From contig JAACFA010000002.1 of assembly GCA_009937625.1 (NCBI GenBank), positions 1 through 34,806 of the forward strand: 34,806 nucleotides of DNA. The letters run 5' to 3'. Made by a program: the position numbers and the translations under genes. This DNA is from Gammaproteobacteria bacterium. GTDB lineage: Bacteria; Pseudomonadota; Gammaproteobacteria; GCA-001735895. Numbering within the stretch: position 1 is the first letter of the stretch; each line of letters opens with the position of its first letter. The notes below the pieces were generated by a model. The model was not told the origin of the DNA. It saw nothing but the letters and a program-made list of their open reading frames with translations, and did not search any database. Positions 16,871 through 25,508 of the stretch are shown here, piece after piece.

Positions 16871-18139
16871 TTAGCAGCCGCGAACGCGTCGCGCCGGCTT
16901 CGGCGCCAGGTGCAGTTTTACTGACTGCGACGTTTCACCGCGCCGACGTGCAAGAATCTCGCGGTAGAGGTTTCGCGTCTCGGGCATCGGGTCGACGCCG
17001 AATTCACGGCCAAGCACCCTGTGGCATTGTCGATACTGGGCGACTGCCGAATCTATCCTGCCGAGATGAACCAGGTAGCGCATCAAAGAGCAATGCAGGC
17101 TTTCACGACAGGGATCCTGCACCAGACCCTTGCGGCAAACCTGTACCGCCTCCAGATATTCGTCGCGTTGCGCATGACATTCGGCCTTGCGCGTCAGCAT
17201 GTCCAAATAGATTTCACCGAGGCGTTCGCGCTCCTCGGCGCACCAGTCTGCATAGGTATCCTGCTCGAGGTAATCGCCACGGTACAGAAACAACGCCTCG
17301 TCGAAACAGCGCAGCGCCTCGTCGCAGCGGTCCTTACCTTGCAGTAAACGTCCTTCGGCAGCCAGTTTTTCGAAGTGCTCGGCGTCGACCCAGACCGCGT
17401 CGCGCCTGAGCAGGTAGGCGCTGCCGACGGTTCGCACCGCGTCTTCACCGGCCCCGCTGGCGCGCAATTGCGTGCGCAGGTAGTACATGGTCACCTTGAG
17501 CCGGCCCCAGCCGCGCTCCTCGTCGACGTCTGGCCAGAGGTAATCGAGAATGCGTTCGCGGTGCACCGGGCGATCGAGGTTGGTAACGAGAAATTTCAGC
17601 AGAGTTACCGCCTGTCGGCGTTTCCATTTGTCGATGGCGATGCTTCTTTCGTTGGCGACGAGGCCAAATTTCCCGAGCATGAAAACCTGCAGCAACCCGT
17701 TGCGTGCCAACTGCGCCTGCCCCGCTTCGCGGTCGCGCAGGAAAACAACCGCGACCACCGAGCCCTTTGGTGGCCCCTGGTGCTGTTCGGGCATGACCAG
17801 CGATGAATAACTCACAGAAATCCAGTTGCCGTTCTTGCAGCGGACGCGGCAATTCGGTATCGCGCCGGGGCAGCAATTGCGGAAACACTGAAACAGGTCG
17901 CAATTTGGCCGGCACATCGGTTCACCACCCGGCAGCACCGCCTGCAGGATTTCCTCGCAGCGCAGGCCAATGACTTCGTCCGCTGCGTAACCGAGCAGAT
18001 TTTCGGCCGCCTGGTTCCAGCCCACGATTTGATGGTAGTCGTCGATGGCAAACGCGGGGTCCGCGGCCCCGGTCACGAGCTGCGAAATAACGATGGTGTC
18101 CGTTTCGATGACTGTGTTTTCAGGTGGCTCTGTGGACAT
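16871..18139 (-). CDS. PAS domain / winged-helix / BTAD (SARP-like) transcriptional regulator
   Basis: 422 residues. Residues about 18-135 form a PAS domain (DPAFAIDDYHQIVGWNQAAE) with an unusual cysteine cluster: C61, C76, C80, C85, C89, C90, C97, C101. Residues about 148-245 look like an OmpR-type winged helix (LQVFMLGKFGL, WPDVDEERGWGRLKVTMYYL). Residues 255-400 match the bacterial transcriptional activator domain with TPR-like helices (CDEALRCFDEALFLYRGDYL). It should bind DNA as a SARP-like activator, with the PAS cysteines a possible redox or metal sensor (inference). The ATG at 18139 follows GGGAGG by eight bases. It is the last gene of the outer-membrane cytochrome operon, 27 bp after the porin, and may act on the GTGACA direct repeats. 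There is no receiver domain. Confidence 0.85.
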   Translation of the reverse strand: MSTEPPENTVIETDTIVISQLVTGAADPAFAIDDYHQIVGWNQAAENLLGYAADEVIGLRCEEILQAVLPGGEPMCRPNCDLFQCFRNCCPGAIPNCRVRCKNGNWISVSYSSLVMPEQHQGPPKGSVVAVVFLRDREAGQAQLARNGLLQVFMLGKFGLVANERSIAIDKWKRRQAVTLLKFLVTNLDRPVHRERILDYLWPDVDEERGWGRLKVTMYYLRTQLRASGAGEDAVRTVGSAYLLRRDAVWVDAEHFEKLAAEGRLLQGKDRCDEALRCFDEALFLYRGDYLEQDTYADWCAEERERLGEIYLDMLTRKAECHAQRDEYLEAVQVCRKGLVQDPCRESLHCSLMRYLVHLGRIDSAVAQYRQCHRVLGREFGVDPMPETRNLYREILARRRGETSQSVKLHLAPKPARRVRGC

Positions 18140-18166
18140 GGCTATTCCTCCCGTTATCCCCTGCTA

Positions 18167-19357
18167 TCAGAAGAACAGATGCAGCTCGGCAAAGTAAGAA
18201 GAGGTATTCAGGGACGGATCCTGTGGAATACCCTCGTTGTCGCGCGCGCCGACGCGAACCTGCACAAATTGATACAGGAAGGGTTCGTATACGATGCTGT
18301 AACGCTCGTTGGCGTTATCGTAGATATCTTCATCCGGATCGTGGTACTCGTACGAAAATTTCAGATTATGACCGCGCGAAATCAACAGGTTGAATTCGAG
18401 GATGCTAACGTATTGCTCAAGGTCATCACCCGTTGGGTCTTCCACATCGATAATGTCGGCTTCCAAAAGTACCCCGAGGCGACCGAATTGCGCGCCACCG
18501 TTAATGCCGTAAATTATCACCTCGACATCTTCGGGAGTCTTGTTACGGTTGTAGGAAGCGCCCACCCGGAAACGCTTGTCCACGTAGGCAACCGAGGCGG
18601 TTACCTGCTTGCTCAGATTGGTATCGCCAGACCCGCCGGTGCCGTTGGTGGTCGCGATGTGCATTGCCCAGGGCCCCGGCTCGTAGCCGAACTCGATACC
18701 CTCGTCCGTGGCGCCGTAGGTGAAGCCGGTCACCGCGCGGATAAATGCCGTGTCGTCCTGCAGCCGCAGCCCGTAAGGCAGGAAGAATTTCCCGAACTTA
18801 AAGTAATAGGGTTCTCCCCCAAGCTCTCCCTTCAGCAAGCCGAGTGTTTCATCCGCATCGCCACCTTGAACGGTCTGGTAGAAAATGACGCGTTCGGGGA
18901 TCAGATCGACTTCGAGGTAAATATTGTACTTATCCCTGCTGAAGCCATCGTCGTCGCCTTCGTTGGGGGTATGGACGTTTTCGTAGGACGCACGGAAGTC
19001 GCCGCCGATTGCGATGTAGTCGTTCAAACGGCCGGAAAAGAAACTACTGTTCGAGTCGCTCTTCATCGGATTTTCTTCGGTGTCCTCGTCCTCCTCTGCT
19101 TGCGGCAGGTATTCGCGCCAGTCCATGAAATTCGCCGAAAGACGAGTCTGCACGTAAATGTTGGCGAAGTCGGTGCGCTTGCCGCCACCGGTCATGTTGA
19201 CGTGGCACTTGGAGCACTTGTAGCCCTCCTGGATTGCGAGGTAAGGTTCGGCGCGTATGTCCGACTGTCCCCACAGCAGGGTTACGAGCAGGCAAAGCGC
19301 CGCCACCTTGCACGATTGCGACAGGCGGGAGAAGGCTGTGATTCTTGTTATTTTCAT
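18167..19357 (-). CDS. Outer-membrane porin-like beta-barrel with N-terminal heme c motif
   Basis: 396 residues. A signal peptide (about 1-36) leads to a mature start near EPYLAIQEGY, then a single CSKCH heme-binding site (C48, C51, H52) followed by NMTGGGKRTDF. The rest (about 95-396) shows alternating beta-strand patterns (YYFKFGKFFLPYGLRL, HNLKFSYEYHD) and ends in an aromatic C-terminus (AELHLFF), typical of outer-membrane barrels. A heme in or near the barrel would let electrons or small redox substrates cross the outer membrane. It stands 16 bp after the diheme lipoprotein gene and 27 bp before the regulator gene. Whether heme is attached, and what the barrel passes, are unknown. Confidence 0.83.
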   Translation of the reverse strand: MKITRITAFSRLSQSCKVAALCLLVTLLWGQSDIRAEPYLAIQEGYKCSKCHVNMTGGGKRTDFANIYVQTRLSANFMDWREYLPQAEEDEDTEENPMKSDSNSSFFSGRLNDYIAIGGDFRASYENVHTPNEGDDDGFSRDKYNIYLEVDLIPERVIFYQTVQGGDADETLGLLKGELGGEPYYFKFGKFFLPYGLRLQDDTAFIRAVTGFTYGATDEGIEFGYEPGPWAMHIATTNGTGGSGDTNLSKQVTASVAYVDKRFRVGASYNRNKTPEDVEVIIYGINGGAQFGRLGVLLEADIIDVEDPTGDDLEQYVSILEFNLLISRGHNLKFSYEYHDPDEDIYDNANERYSIVYEPFLYQFVQVRVGARDNEGIPQDPSLNTSSYFAELHLFF

Positions 19358-19373
19358 GTTTCGATACCTGCGC

Positions 19374-20309
19374 TTAGTTGGGATCGGACGGCCGCAATGG
19401 CGCGCCGTCCAGAATCCAGTTGCGGATGACGTCCAGTTGATTTTGGGTCAGCGGCAGGTATCCGTCCGGCGGCATGCGCCGCCCGGGGTCGCTTGTGCTG
19501 ACGCGGTTCCAGAGCGTGCTCGAGTCGGGATCGAGCGGGTTCACCGTGCGGCCATCGACGATGCCGTAGTAATTGTCCGCCTCGAGCACCAGTCCGCGCG
19601 GGGGGCATTCGATTTCCGCGACGCAGGCGGGGTTCGACGGCTGCACGCTGTGGCAGGTCGAGCACACCCGCAACGAGGTTTCCCAGACCTGCATCCAGGA
19701 GCCCTCGGGATAGTCGAAACTGCTTTTGACCGCGGCAGTTTCGGAAGTCGATCCGACGGCACCGCTGCGCGCCGCCGGTTTTGGCACAGCGCATCCGGGC
19801 GTCCCATCGGAAATCCAGTCCTTTACATTTTTTATCGTATCCGCCGGCAACGGCGGATTGTTCAGCGGCATTTGACCAGCAACGATCGCTTCGCCGCTGG
19901 GCCCAGCGCCTTCCAGTTTCCAGACGAGATAACTCTGCTCCGGCTTGCCGGGATCGATTTCCATCAGCGTATCGATTTCGCCACTGGGTCGGTTTACGTT
20001 TTCGCAGCTAGCTGTCTTCGAACTCCAGTTGACACCCAACGGGGGTGTCGCGCCGGTATGACAAAGCGAACAGATTCCGCCAAAAACATTGTCCTGCACC
20101 CAATCAAGCGTAGCGTTCGGGTTGCCGCTGGCACCGACCGATCCGCCGCCATCAGACTGATTGTCGCCGCTCCCGCTGAGCAGCAGGTTGCCTTCTTCGT
20201 CGAGCCCCTGTCCTTCGCCCGCCCCGCATGCCGAAAGCGTTACGATCACCGACACCGTGATAAGCAGCTTGACGGCGTTTGAAAAAACGAATAACGGCTG
20301 GTAAATCAT
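19374..20309 (-). CDS. Diheme cytochrome c lipoprotein
   Basis: 311 residues. The N-terminal hydrophobic stretch ends in a lipobox (TLSAC, C28), so it is a lipoprotein, probably in the outer membrane. A Gly/Ser/Asp-rich spacer follows, then heme motifs CSLCH (C80-H84) and CSTCH (C216-H220). Both modules are closely similar to the first and last modules of the tetraheme lipoprotein encoded at 21283-23409, including VFGG..CS.CH, RPSGEI.TL and the C-terminal WILDGAP. Its ATG overlaps the stop of the preceding diheme gene (ATGA). It likely relays electrons between periplasm and outer-membrane partners. Confidence 0.88.
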   Translation of the reverse strand: MIYQPLFVFSNAVKLLITVSVIVTLSACGAGEGQGLDEEGNLLLSGSGDNQSDGGGSVGASGNPNATLDWVQDNVFGGICSLCHTGATPPLGVNWSSKTASCENVNRPSGEIDTLMEIDPGKPEQSYLVWKLEGAGPSGEAIVAGQMPLNNPPLPADTIKNVKDWISDGTPGCAVPKPAARSGAVGSTSETAAVKSSFDYPEGSWMQVWETSLRVCSTCHSVQPSNPACVAEIECPPRGLVLEADNYYGIVDGRTVNPLDPDSSTLWNRVSTSDPGRRMPPDGYLPLTQNQLDVIRNWILDGAPLRPSDPN

Positions 20310-21208
20310 TCCCTGGACTCCGGTGGTTTAATGGGCGGATGCCGGACCTGGTTCGGGTTTTCCTTGAACAGCCAGTAAATCCAGTTCTGCTCGACCTCGA
20401 GCGACTGCACGTAGTCAACCAGCTGCCAGCGCTCTTCCTCGGAGAGTTCATCGAAGGCCGGCATCGGCGTGCCGTTCAACGCGCTGGTGAATACGCGGTA
20501 AATATCCTGGTCGCGCTTACCGTTCTTGTAATACGGCAGCGACAGGTTGGCGGGGCGGATCGGCACGTCCCAGTCGTCGATCAGTTCGTCTGCCTGCGGG
20601 CCATCGCCCTTGCCACCGTCGCCGTGGCACTTAACGCAATCCTGGTCGATGAAAATCTTGCGTCCCGCGGCAATCGATGACGGGCTCGGCTCGAACGGGC
20701 GTTCCTCGGGAATCTCGATGATGTCCTCGTCCAGTGGCAGCGAGTCCGGGTCATCGAAATAGGGATAAAAAGTCTTGATGTACTGCACCACGGCGCCAAT
20801 ATCGGTCTCGGACAGAACATCCTTCCAGCGCGGCATCTCGGTACCCGGAACGCCCTCTCGCACGGTACGCTCGATATCCGAGTCCAGCGGCAGCGCGCCG
20901 CTGACGGTGGTGCGAAACTTGTACGCGCCGCGGCGAAAATTGCGCGGCGCCGGATCGAAGCCGTGCGCAGCCGGGCCCTTGCCGTCGCCCTGTATGCCGT
21001 GGCAGGGCGCGCAGGCGCGCAGGTAGATTTTCCGCCCGCGCTCGAGTTCGGCACGGGACGTCAGCCGGTCCACTTCGATTCTCAGAGTTTCGACGATTTC
21101 CTCGACCGACTCGTCCTGCCCGCTGCCGGACAGGGGCAGGAGCGACAGTACCCCAAGTAGCAGAGTGCAACCTGTCAAAACCGTCGTATTTTTCTTCTTC
21201 GGTTTCAC
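20306..21208 (-). CDS. Periplasmic diheme cytochrome c
   Basis: 300 residues starting at GTG 21208, preceded by GGAGGAGG five bases upstream. Signal-like N-terminus (residues about 8-30). Two cytochrome c domains: CAPCH at C66-H70 and CVKCH at C191-H195. Each is followed by GDGKGP-like or GDGGKGDG loops and a candidate axial methionine (GTEMPRW; GTPMPAF). The architecture resembles tandem mono-heme cytochromes of nitrite/thiosulfate and similar respiratory clusters. The stop overlaps the start of the lipoprotein gene. It likely shuttles electrons in the periplasm. Confidence 0.88.
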   Translation of the reverse strand: MKPKKKNTTVLTGCTLLLGVLSLLPLSGSGQDESVEEIVETLRIEVDRLTSRAELERGRKIYLRACAPCHGIQGDGKGPAAHGFDPAPRNFRRGAYKFRTTVSGALPLDSDIERTVREGVPGTEMPRWKDVLSETDIGAVVQYIKTFYPYFDDPDSLPLDEDIIEIPEERPFEPSPSSIAAGRKIFIDQDCVKCHGDGGKGDGPQADELIDDWDVPIRPANLSLPYYKNGKRDQDIYRVFTSALNGTPMPAFDELSEEERWQLVDYVQSLEVEQNWIYWLFKENPNQVRHPPIKPPESRE

Positions 21209-21282
21209 TTAATCCTCCTCCGGCGGCGCGCGGCGGTACGGGACCCCGACGCAGCGCCACGCTGGTTGTACTTATGTTTCGA

Positions 21283-23409
21283 TCACGGACACACTTCCCC
21301 GTCAGGACAAAACGGCGCGCCGTCAAGTATCCAGCCACTGATAATGCCGAGCTGGGTCGAGTTCAACGGGGGCATCCCGAATGGCATGCGCTTGTCCGGA
21401 TCCGGATCGGTGACCCGCTCCCACAGCTTGCTGCCGTCGAGGTCGAACGGCTCGACCTCGTCACCGTCGACTACACCACTGTAATTGTCGGCGGTCAGCA
21501 CCACGTCCTTCGGCGGGCAATCGAATTCGACGCCACAACTCGGGCTCGCTGGCGTCGGGCTATGGCAGAAGGTGCAGATTTGCAGCGACTCGGTCCAGAC
21601 GTACATCCAGGAACCGACCGGGAAACCAGGATCCGACGAACCGCCCGAATCGGCATCGGACGGGTCGCCGAGGGGCGCACCGTCGGCAACCCACTGGGTA
21701 AACACATCGATCAATGCCTGATCGAGCGGGATGCCGGTCGCCGGCATGCGTACCGTGCCGGGCGCGATCGGTTCGCCGCTCGGGCCCTGGCCGTTAATCT
21801 TCCAGATTACGTAGCTCAGGTCCGGGTTACCCGGATTCACTTCGAGCATATCGGTAATCTCGGTGCTCATGTAGCCGTTGGTAACGATCGTATCGTACTG
21901 GTCGACTTCCCATGAGAGGCCGGCCATCGGTGCGGTGCCACCGTGGCAGCCGACGCAAAAAGGTTCCAGAATATTGGCCTGGATGCCATACCAGGTCGGG
22001 ACGATCGAGCCCGGATCGGTGCCGCCACCGCCGGGATCGCCCCCGCCTCCGGGATCGCCGCCACCGCCGGGATCGCCACCCGTACCGGGCGCACCGGCAG
22101 CAATCCACGCAGAGATCCGGTCGATGTCGGCCTGATCGAGATACGGCGGCCCGGATGCCGGCATGCGGACGGTGCCCGCCGCGGTCGGCTCGCCGTTCGG
22201 ACCCTGGCCATTGAGCTTCCAGATTAGATAGCTCAGGTCCGGGTTACCCGGATTGATTTCGAGCAGGTCGGTGATCTGGGTGCTCATGTAGCCGTTGGTA
22301 ACGATCGTATCGTACTGGTCGGCCTCCCACGAGAGACCAGCCATCGGGAACGCTCCACCGTGACAAAATACGCAACGTGGCTGCAGGATATCGGCCTGGA
22401 TTGTCGCCCAGGTGTCGGGGCCGCTGCCACCGGGATCTCCGCCGCCGCCCGGATCGCCACCGCTACCCGGATCCCCGCCACCGGTGGTGCCGCAACCTGG
22501 TGTTCCGGCCGCGATCCAGTCGCGCATGTTCTGGATCGTGGCAAGCGGTAACGCGGGATTGAATTGTGGCATTTGATCACCACTGATGGCTTCGCCGTTG
22601 GGTCCGGCGCCCTCGACCTTCCAGATGACGTAACTTGCGTCCGGGTTGCCGGATTCGATTTCGTTGAGCGTGCTGATTTCACCGCTGGGTCGACCAACGT
22701 TGGCGCAGGTCGCGGCTTCGCTGCTCCAGTCGACACCCATCGGCGCGGCCGTGCCGACGTGGCACTGGCTGCACACGCCGCCGAACACGTTCGCCTGCAG
22801 CCAGGCAAGCGTCGCATTAGAGGTTCCGCCCGGATCGCCACTGCCACCCGGATCGCCACCGCCGCCGGGAATCGCTTTCAGCGCAAAAATACTGAAACCG
22901 TTGATGTTGGCAGTAACGAGTCGATTAGTCGTATCGACCGCGCCGAGCAGCGGGATCCAGTTGACATCGTCGGTCTCGTGGATGCGCAGGTTCGCTGCGG
23001 TGAGGCCGGCAACCATCTCGTCGCTGTAACTGATGCCGAGCACGGCCGGCTGGTTGAAGACCAGGCCGTCGGGGCCGAATTCGAAAACCGCAGCGGAAAC
23101 AAGATTGGTGCCAGCCGGAAAAGTCTGCGCGTGCTCGATCGTGATCGTGGTATCGGCGTCTAGCGCCCCGGCGGGTATGTCGAGCGTTACCGTAATGCTT
23201 TCGATCGGCGACCGATAAACGATGCTGCCGCCGGCCGGGCCGATCGGAAATTCCTGTAGCGTTTCGATCGATGGCGGCGATTCCGGATTCGTGCCCGAAT
23301 CCGTGTCGCAGCCGTTTGACAACAGTAGTAACGCCCCGAGTATAATCGAGCCGATAATGTGTCCGAAAATGCCTGCAGCTTGCTTCCCACTGCTATCGGA
23401 CAGGGACAT
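21283..23409 (-). CDS. Tetraheme modular lipoprotein with ZU5 domain and Gly-Asp-Pro linkers
   Basis: 708 residues from ATG 23409, chosen because GGAGG stands seven bases upstream; ATG 23457, with AGAGG upstream, is an alternative adding 16 residues. A lipobox (LLSNGC) places the lipidated cysteine at residue 34. Residues about 50-175 look like a ZU5 domain (PIGPAGGSI, DIPAGALD, ISYSD). Four heme modules follow with CSQCH, CVFCH, CVGCH and CTFCH at about 213, 346, 485 and 612. They are separated by GGDPGG repeats at about 183-196, 310-330 and 442-467. Modules two and three are near-identical tandem copies. It is the first gene of the operon and likely a surface or outer-membrane electron carrier. 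Confidence 0.87.
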   Translation of the reverse strand: MSLSDSSGKQAAGIFGHIIGSIILGALLLLSNGCDTDSGTNPESPPSIETLQEFPIGPAGGSIVYRSPIESITVTLDIPAGALDADTTITIEHAQTFPAGTNLVSAAVFEFGPDGLVFNQPAVLGISYSDEMVAGLTAANLRIHETDDVNWIPLLGAVDTTNRLVTANINGFSIFALKAIPGGGGDPGGSGDPGGTSNATLAWLQANVFGGVCSQCHVGTAAPMGVDWSSEAATCANVGRPSGEISTLNEIESGNPDASYVIWKVEGAGPNGEAISGDQMPQFNPALPLATIQNMRDWIAAGTPGCGTTGGGDPGSGGDPGGGGDPGGSGPDTWATIQADILQPRCVFCHGGAFPMAGLSWEADQYDTIVTNGYMSTQITDLLEINPGNPDLSYLIWKLNGQGPNGEPTAAGTVRMPASGPPYLDQADIDRISAWIAAGAPGTGGDPGGGGDPGGGGDPGGGGTDPGSIVPTWYGIQANILEPFCVGCHGGTAPMAGLSWEVDQYDTIVTNGYMSTEITDMLEVNPGNPDLSYVIWKINGQGPSGEPIAPGTVRMPATGIPLDQALIDVFTQWVADGAPLGDPSDADSGGSSDPGFPVGSWMYVWTESLQICTFCHSPTPASPSCGVEFDCPPKDVVLTADNYSGVVDGDEVEPFDLDGSKLWERVTDPDPDKRMPFGMPPLNSTQLGIISGWILDGAPFCPDGEVCP

Positions 23410-23522
23410 GATCGTACCTCCGACGACCGTATTGTTGTTGATATTTTTCACGGTCATGTTACCTCTTTGCAGCGGATCTGCGGCCCCCAACCTGGAGAGT
23501 TAATGCTCCACCGCGACCCGAC

Positions 23523-23562
23523 CGGGACATTTTCCCGATAATTTATGGGATTAAATTCCCAT
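23523..23562. promoter_or_regulatory. Two GGGA...TCCC dyads upstream of the tetraheme lipoprotein gene
   Basis: CGGGA-N5-TCCCG (23523-23537) and ATGGGA-N6-TCCCAT (23545-23562) stand 22-24 bp apart in the leader of the minus-strand cytochrome operon. Similar arms and regular spacing suggest paired protein-binding sites or RNA hairpins; no known regulator consensus is assigned. Confidence 0.4.
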
Positions 23563-23597
23563 TTAGTTTCGATGGCAACAGCAGAACCCGGTGTCAA

Positions 23598-23611
23598 TTG
23601 ATCCATGTCAA
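23598..23611 (-). promoter_or_regulatory. FNR/CRP-family-like box upstream of the outer-membrane cytochrome operon
   Basis: Minus-strand reading TTGACATGGATCAA, one base off the FNR/Anr/Dnr consensus TTGAT-N4-ATCAA. It lies about 150-190 bp upstream of the candidate starts of the tetraheme lipoprotein. It is nearly identical to TTGACCTGGATCAA at 31268-31281. Oxygen- or NO-responsive control is inferred from the family. Confidence 0.5.
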
Positions 23612-23742
23612 TAAAATCGCAAAAAATTCGTGCTTTTTGATCGATTATCATTTACTCGAATTTCCAGGGTTTACCTGCGGACGTGTCACCGTTTGTGTGC
23701 GGTAGCTAAATCCGGGTGTTTCTGCGTCAGCGTCAAATTCGA

Positions 23743-24087
23743 TTATTGACATTGTTCTTCCAGATATACGCGCAGGCGCTGCAAATATTCCCCATCCCGT
23801 TCGTCAACCTGCGCCGGCATGAGGTACCTCAACTTCGCGGCAACGATAAACTCGCGCCGTGACTCGTCGCCCGCCGGCCGTTCCTCGCTGATAACCGCCG
23901 CCAGGCGATGCAGCGTTGCTTCGGGCTCCGCGCAATAGCGTGGCAGTGAAACCTCAGCCGCATACCAGCGGCTTGCCAGCGAAACCAGTATCAACAGTAC
24001 GAGTACGGCCGTAAGCAACCGGAACGGGCGAAAGCTGACGGCCGATGGAATGGCGCAAGACCTGGTCATGGCCATGCGCCGGCTCAT
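23743..24087 (-). CDS. 114-residue membrane-anchored protein of unknown function
   Basis: The ATG at 24087 overlaps the stop of the flavoprotein gene (ATGA), placing it as the last gene of the PCP_red operon. One membrane segment, about 22-41 (FRLLTAVLVLLILVSLASRW), is followed by a soluble, probably periplasmic, helical domain rich in Arg/Glu with two cysteines (YCAEPEATL and the C-terminal EEQCQ). I do not recognise the family. The translational coupling argues for a role with the heme-related enzymes upstream. It is separated from the next operon by a promoter-bearing gap. Confidence 0.7.
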   Translation of the reverse strand: MSRRMAMTRSCAIPSAVSFRPFRLLTAVLVLLILVSLASRWYAAEVSLPRYCAEPEATLHRLAAVISEERPAGDESRREFIVAAKLRYLMPAQVDERDGEYLQRLRVYLEEQCQ

Positions 24088-25508
24088 CGCGCTGCCGCCA
24101 TCGCGGGCACAAGCTCGAAGGCGGTCTCGAGATCCGCCGTACCCGACATCTGCTTGTGCCGGTGCAGAATCCTGGCAGTCAGCCTGTTGGCGTAAAGAAT
24201 TCGATCGCGTATCGAAACACCGCCGATGTAATTGGCCCCCAGGTGTACACCGGGCAGGAATTCGAGGCGCTCGCCGATTGCGGCCAGACGCCGTGAATAA
24301 TCATCGTGATAAAGCGGCAACGCGCGCCGATGTCTCGCGACATGGAGCATTTCCGGATCGCCCCTGGCACCGAGTAATTCGCGTAACATCGGCATGACTG
24401 CGTGCAGGCAACGGTTCTCGCAACAATTCGCTGCCGTCGGGTTGCGCGCCCCGCCGAGATAACTGGTCAACAGAACGCGATCGGTCGGTGCGCGGTCGGA
24501 AAACTGGCTGCTGATCCAGAGACAGCCATTGGGCAGGTAGCCACCGTTCGCGGGTAACAAAAATCCACTGCCGTCGAGGGGATGATTAATTCGCGCGCGT
24601 TCGAACCCGGTGTGCACCACGCTGACCGGCGCGTAGTCGATCGTCTTGAGCAGGCGTGAAATTTCCGGATCCAGGATTTGCAACAGGGATGCCGCGGTAT
24701 AGGCCGGTGTGCAAAGAACCAATTGCCGGCAGTTCAGGCTGGTGGTGACACCGTCATTTTCCGCGCGCACATTCCAGCCTTTCTTGACGCGCCTCAGTTC
24801 AACCACCGCCATACCGGTGCGAACGGCGAATCCGCGGCGCTCGGCCAGTGACTCGATCAGCGTTTGCATTCCACCGGCAAACGAAAAGACCTCGGGCCTT
24901 GCCGCGGTGCCCCGGCGTTTCAGTCTGCGCAGTAGCGCACCGAGCGCCAGGCTGCCGTAACGCTGTTCGAGCGCGGTTAGTCTGGGCATGGTCGACCAGG
25001 CTTCGGCGCGTTCGACATCGCTCGCCAGCGGCCCTGACAGATAGGGTTCGAAAACCTTACTTACGAATTCCTGACCGAGCCGGCGGGTCACGAAGTCGGC
25101 AACCGATTCGTGCGGATCGGTCCCGCGGATTATCAAGGGTTCGGCCAGCAATCGCAGCTTGGCGCGTGTACTCAGCAACGGCGTGTTGAACAAGCTACCG
25201 ATACTGGCCGGCGCAGGCTGCAGCCGTCCTGCATGCAGGATATAACGCTGGTTATTCGATGAACGTCCCCGTTTGCTCGCGGTAAGGCTGGCGGAATCAA
25301 TGAAACCGTCGAGTTCACGCTGAAAATTCATCACCATCGATGCGGCGTTGTCGAGGCGATATCCCTGCTTGCTTATCGTCTTGATCTTGCCGCCGACCCG
25401 GCCGTCGCGCTCCCAGACTTCGACCGCGAGCCCGGTCTCGGCGAGGTAATGCGCCAGCACAAGTCCCGAAACGCCACCGCCGACAACGAGTGCGTCCAGC
25501 TCGCTCAT
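24084..25508 (-). CDS. Protoporphyrinogen oxidase-like FAD amine oxidase-family protein
   Basis: 474 residues from ATG 25508, preceded by GGAGG four bases upstream and overlapping the radical SAM stop (ATGA). 71 further upstream codons are open but shadow the previous gene. The N-terminus is a dinucleotide-binding motif (DALVVGGGVSGLVLAHYLAE, then VWERDGRVGGKIKT). LSGPLASDVERAEAWSTMPRLT and FAGGMQTLIESLAERRG are typical of HemY/CgoX-type oxidases, and the C-terminal GANYIGGVSIRDRI closes the FAD site. The family oxidises protoporphyrinogen IX or coproporphyrinogen III. Its partnership with a radical SAM/PCP_red protein suggests a dedicated, perhaps non-standard, tetrapyrrole substrate. Confidence 0.85.
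   Translation of the reverse strand: MSELDALVVGGGVSGLVLAHYLAETGLAVEVWERDGRVGGKIKTISKQGYRLDNAASMVMNFQRELDGFIDSASLTASKRGRSSNNQRYILHAGRLQPAPASIGSLFNTPLLSTRAKLRLLAEPLIIRGTDPHESVADFVTRRLGQEFVSKVFEPYLSGPLASDVERAEAWSTMPRLTALEQRYGSLALGALLRRLKRRGTAARPEVFSFAGGMQTLIESLAERRGFAVRTGMAVVELRRVKKGWNVRAENDGVTTSLNCRQLVLCTPAYTAASLLQILDPEISRLLKTIDYAPVSVVHTGFERARINHPLDGSGFLLPANGGYLPNGCLWISSQFSDRAPTDRVLLTSYLGGARNPTAANCCENRCLHAVMPMLRELLGARGDPEMLHVARHRRALPLYHDDYSRRLAAIGERLEFLPGVHLGANYIGGVSIRDRILYANRLTARILHRHKQMSGTADLETAFELVPAMAAAR

Noticed and set aside
18029-19429. 466-codon plus-strand ORF opposite the porin gene
   Set aside because: The minus-strand frame has a signal peptide, a heme motif and barrel strands; the plus-strand frame has no domain and extends over two gene boundaries.
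21997-22500. GC-rich short tandem repeats that could suggest a CRISPR or intergenic repeat array
   Set aside because: They lie in frame inside the tetraheme lipoprotein gene and encode the GGDPGG linkers.
23681-23700. Single GTGACA half-site (minus strand) upstream of the cytochrome operon
   Set aside because: The second half 11 bp away does not match, so it does not qualify as a copy of the direct-repeat operator.
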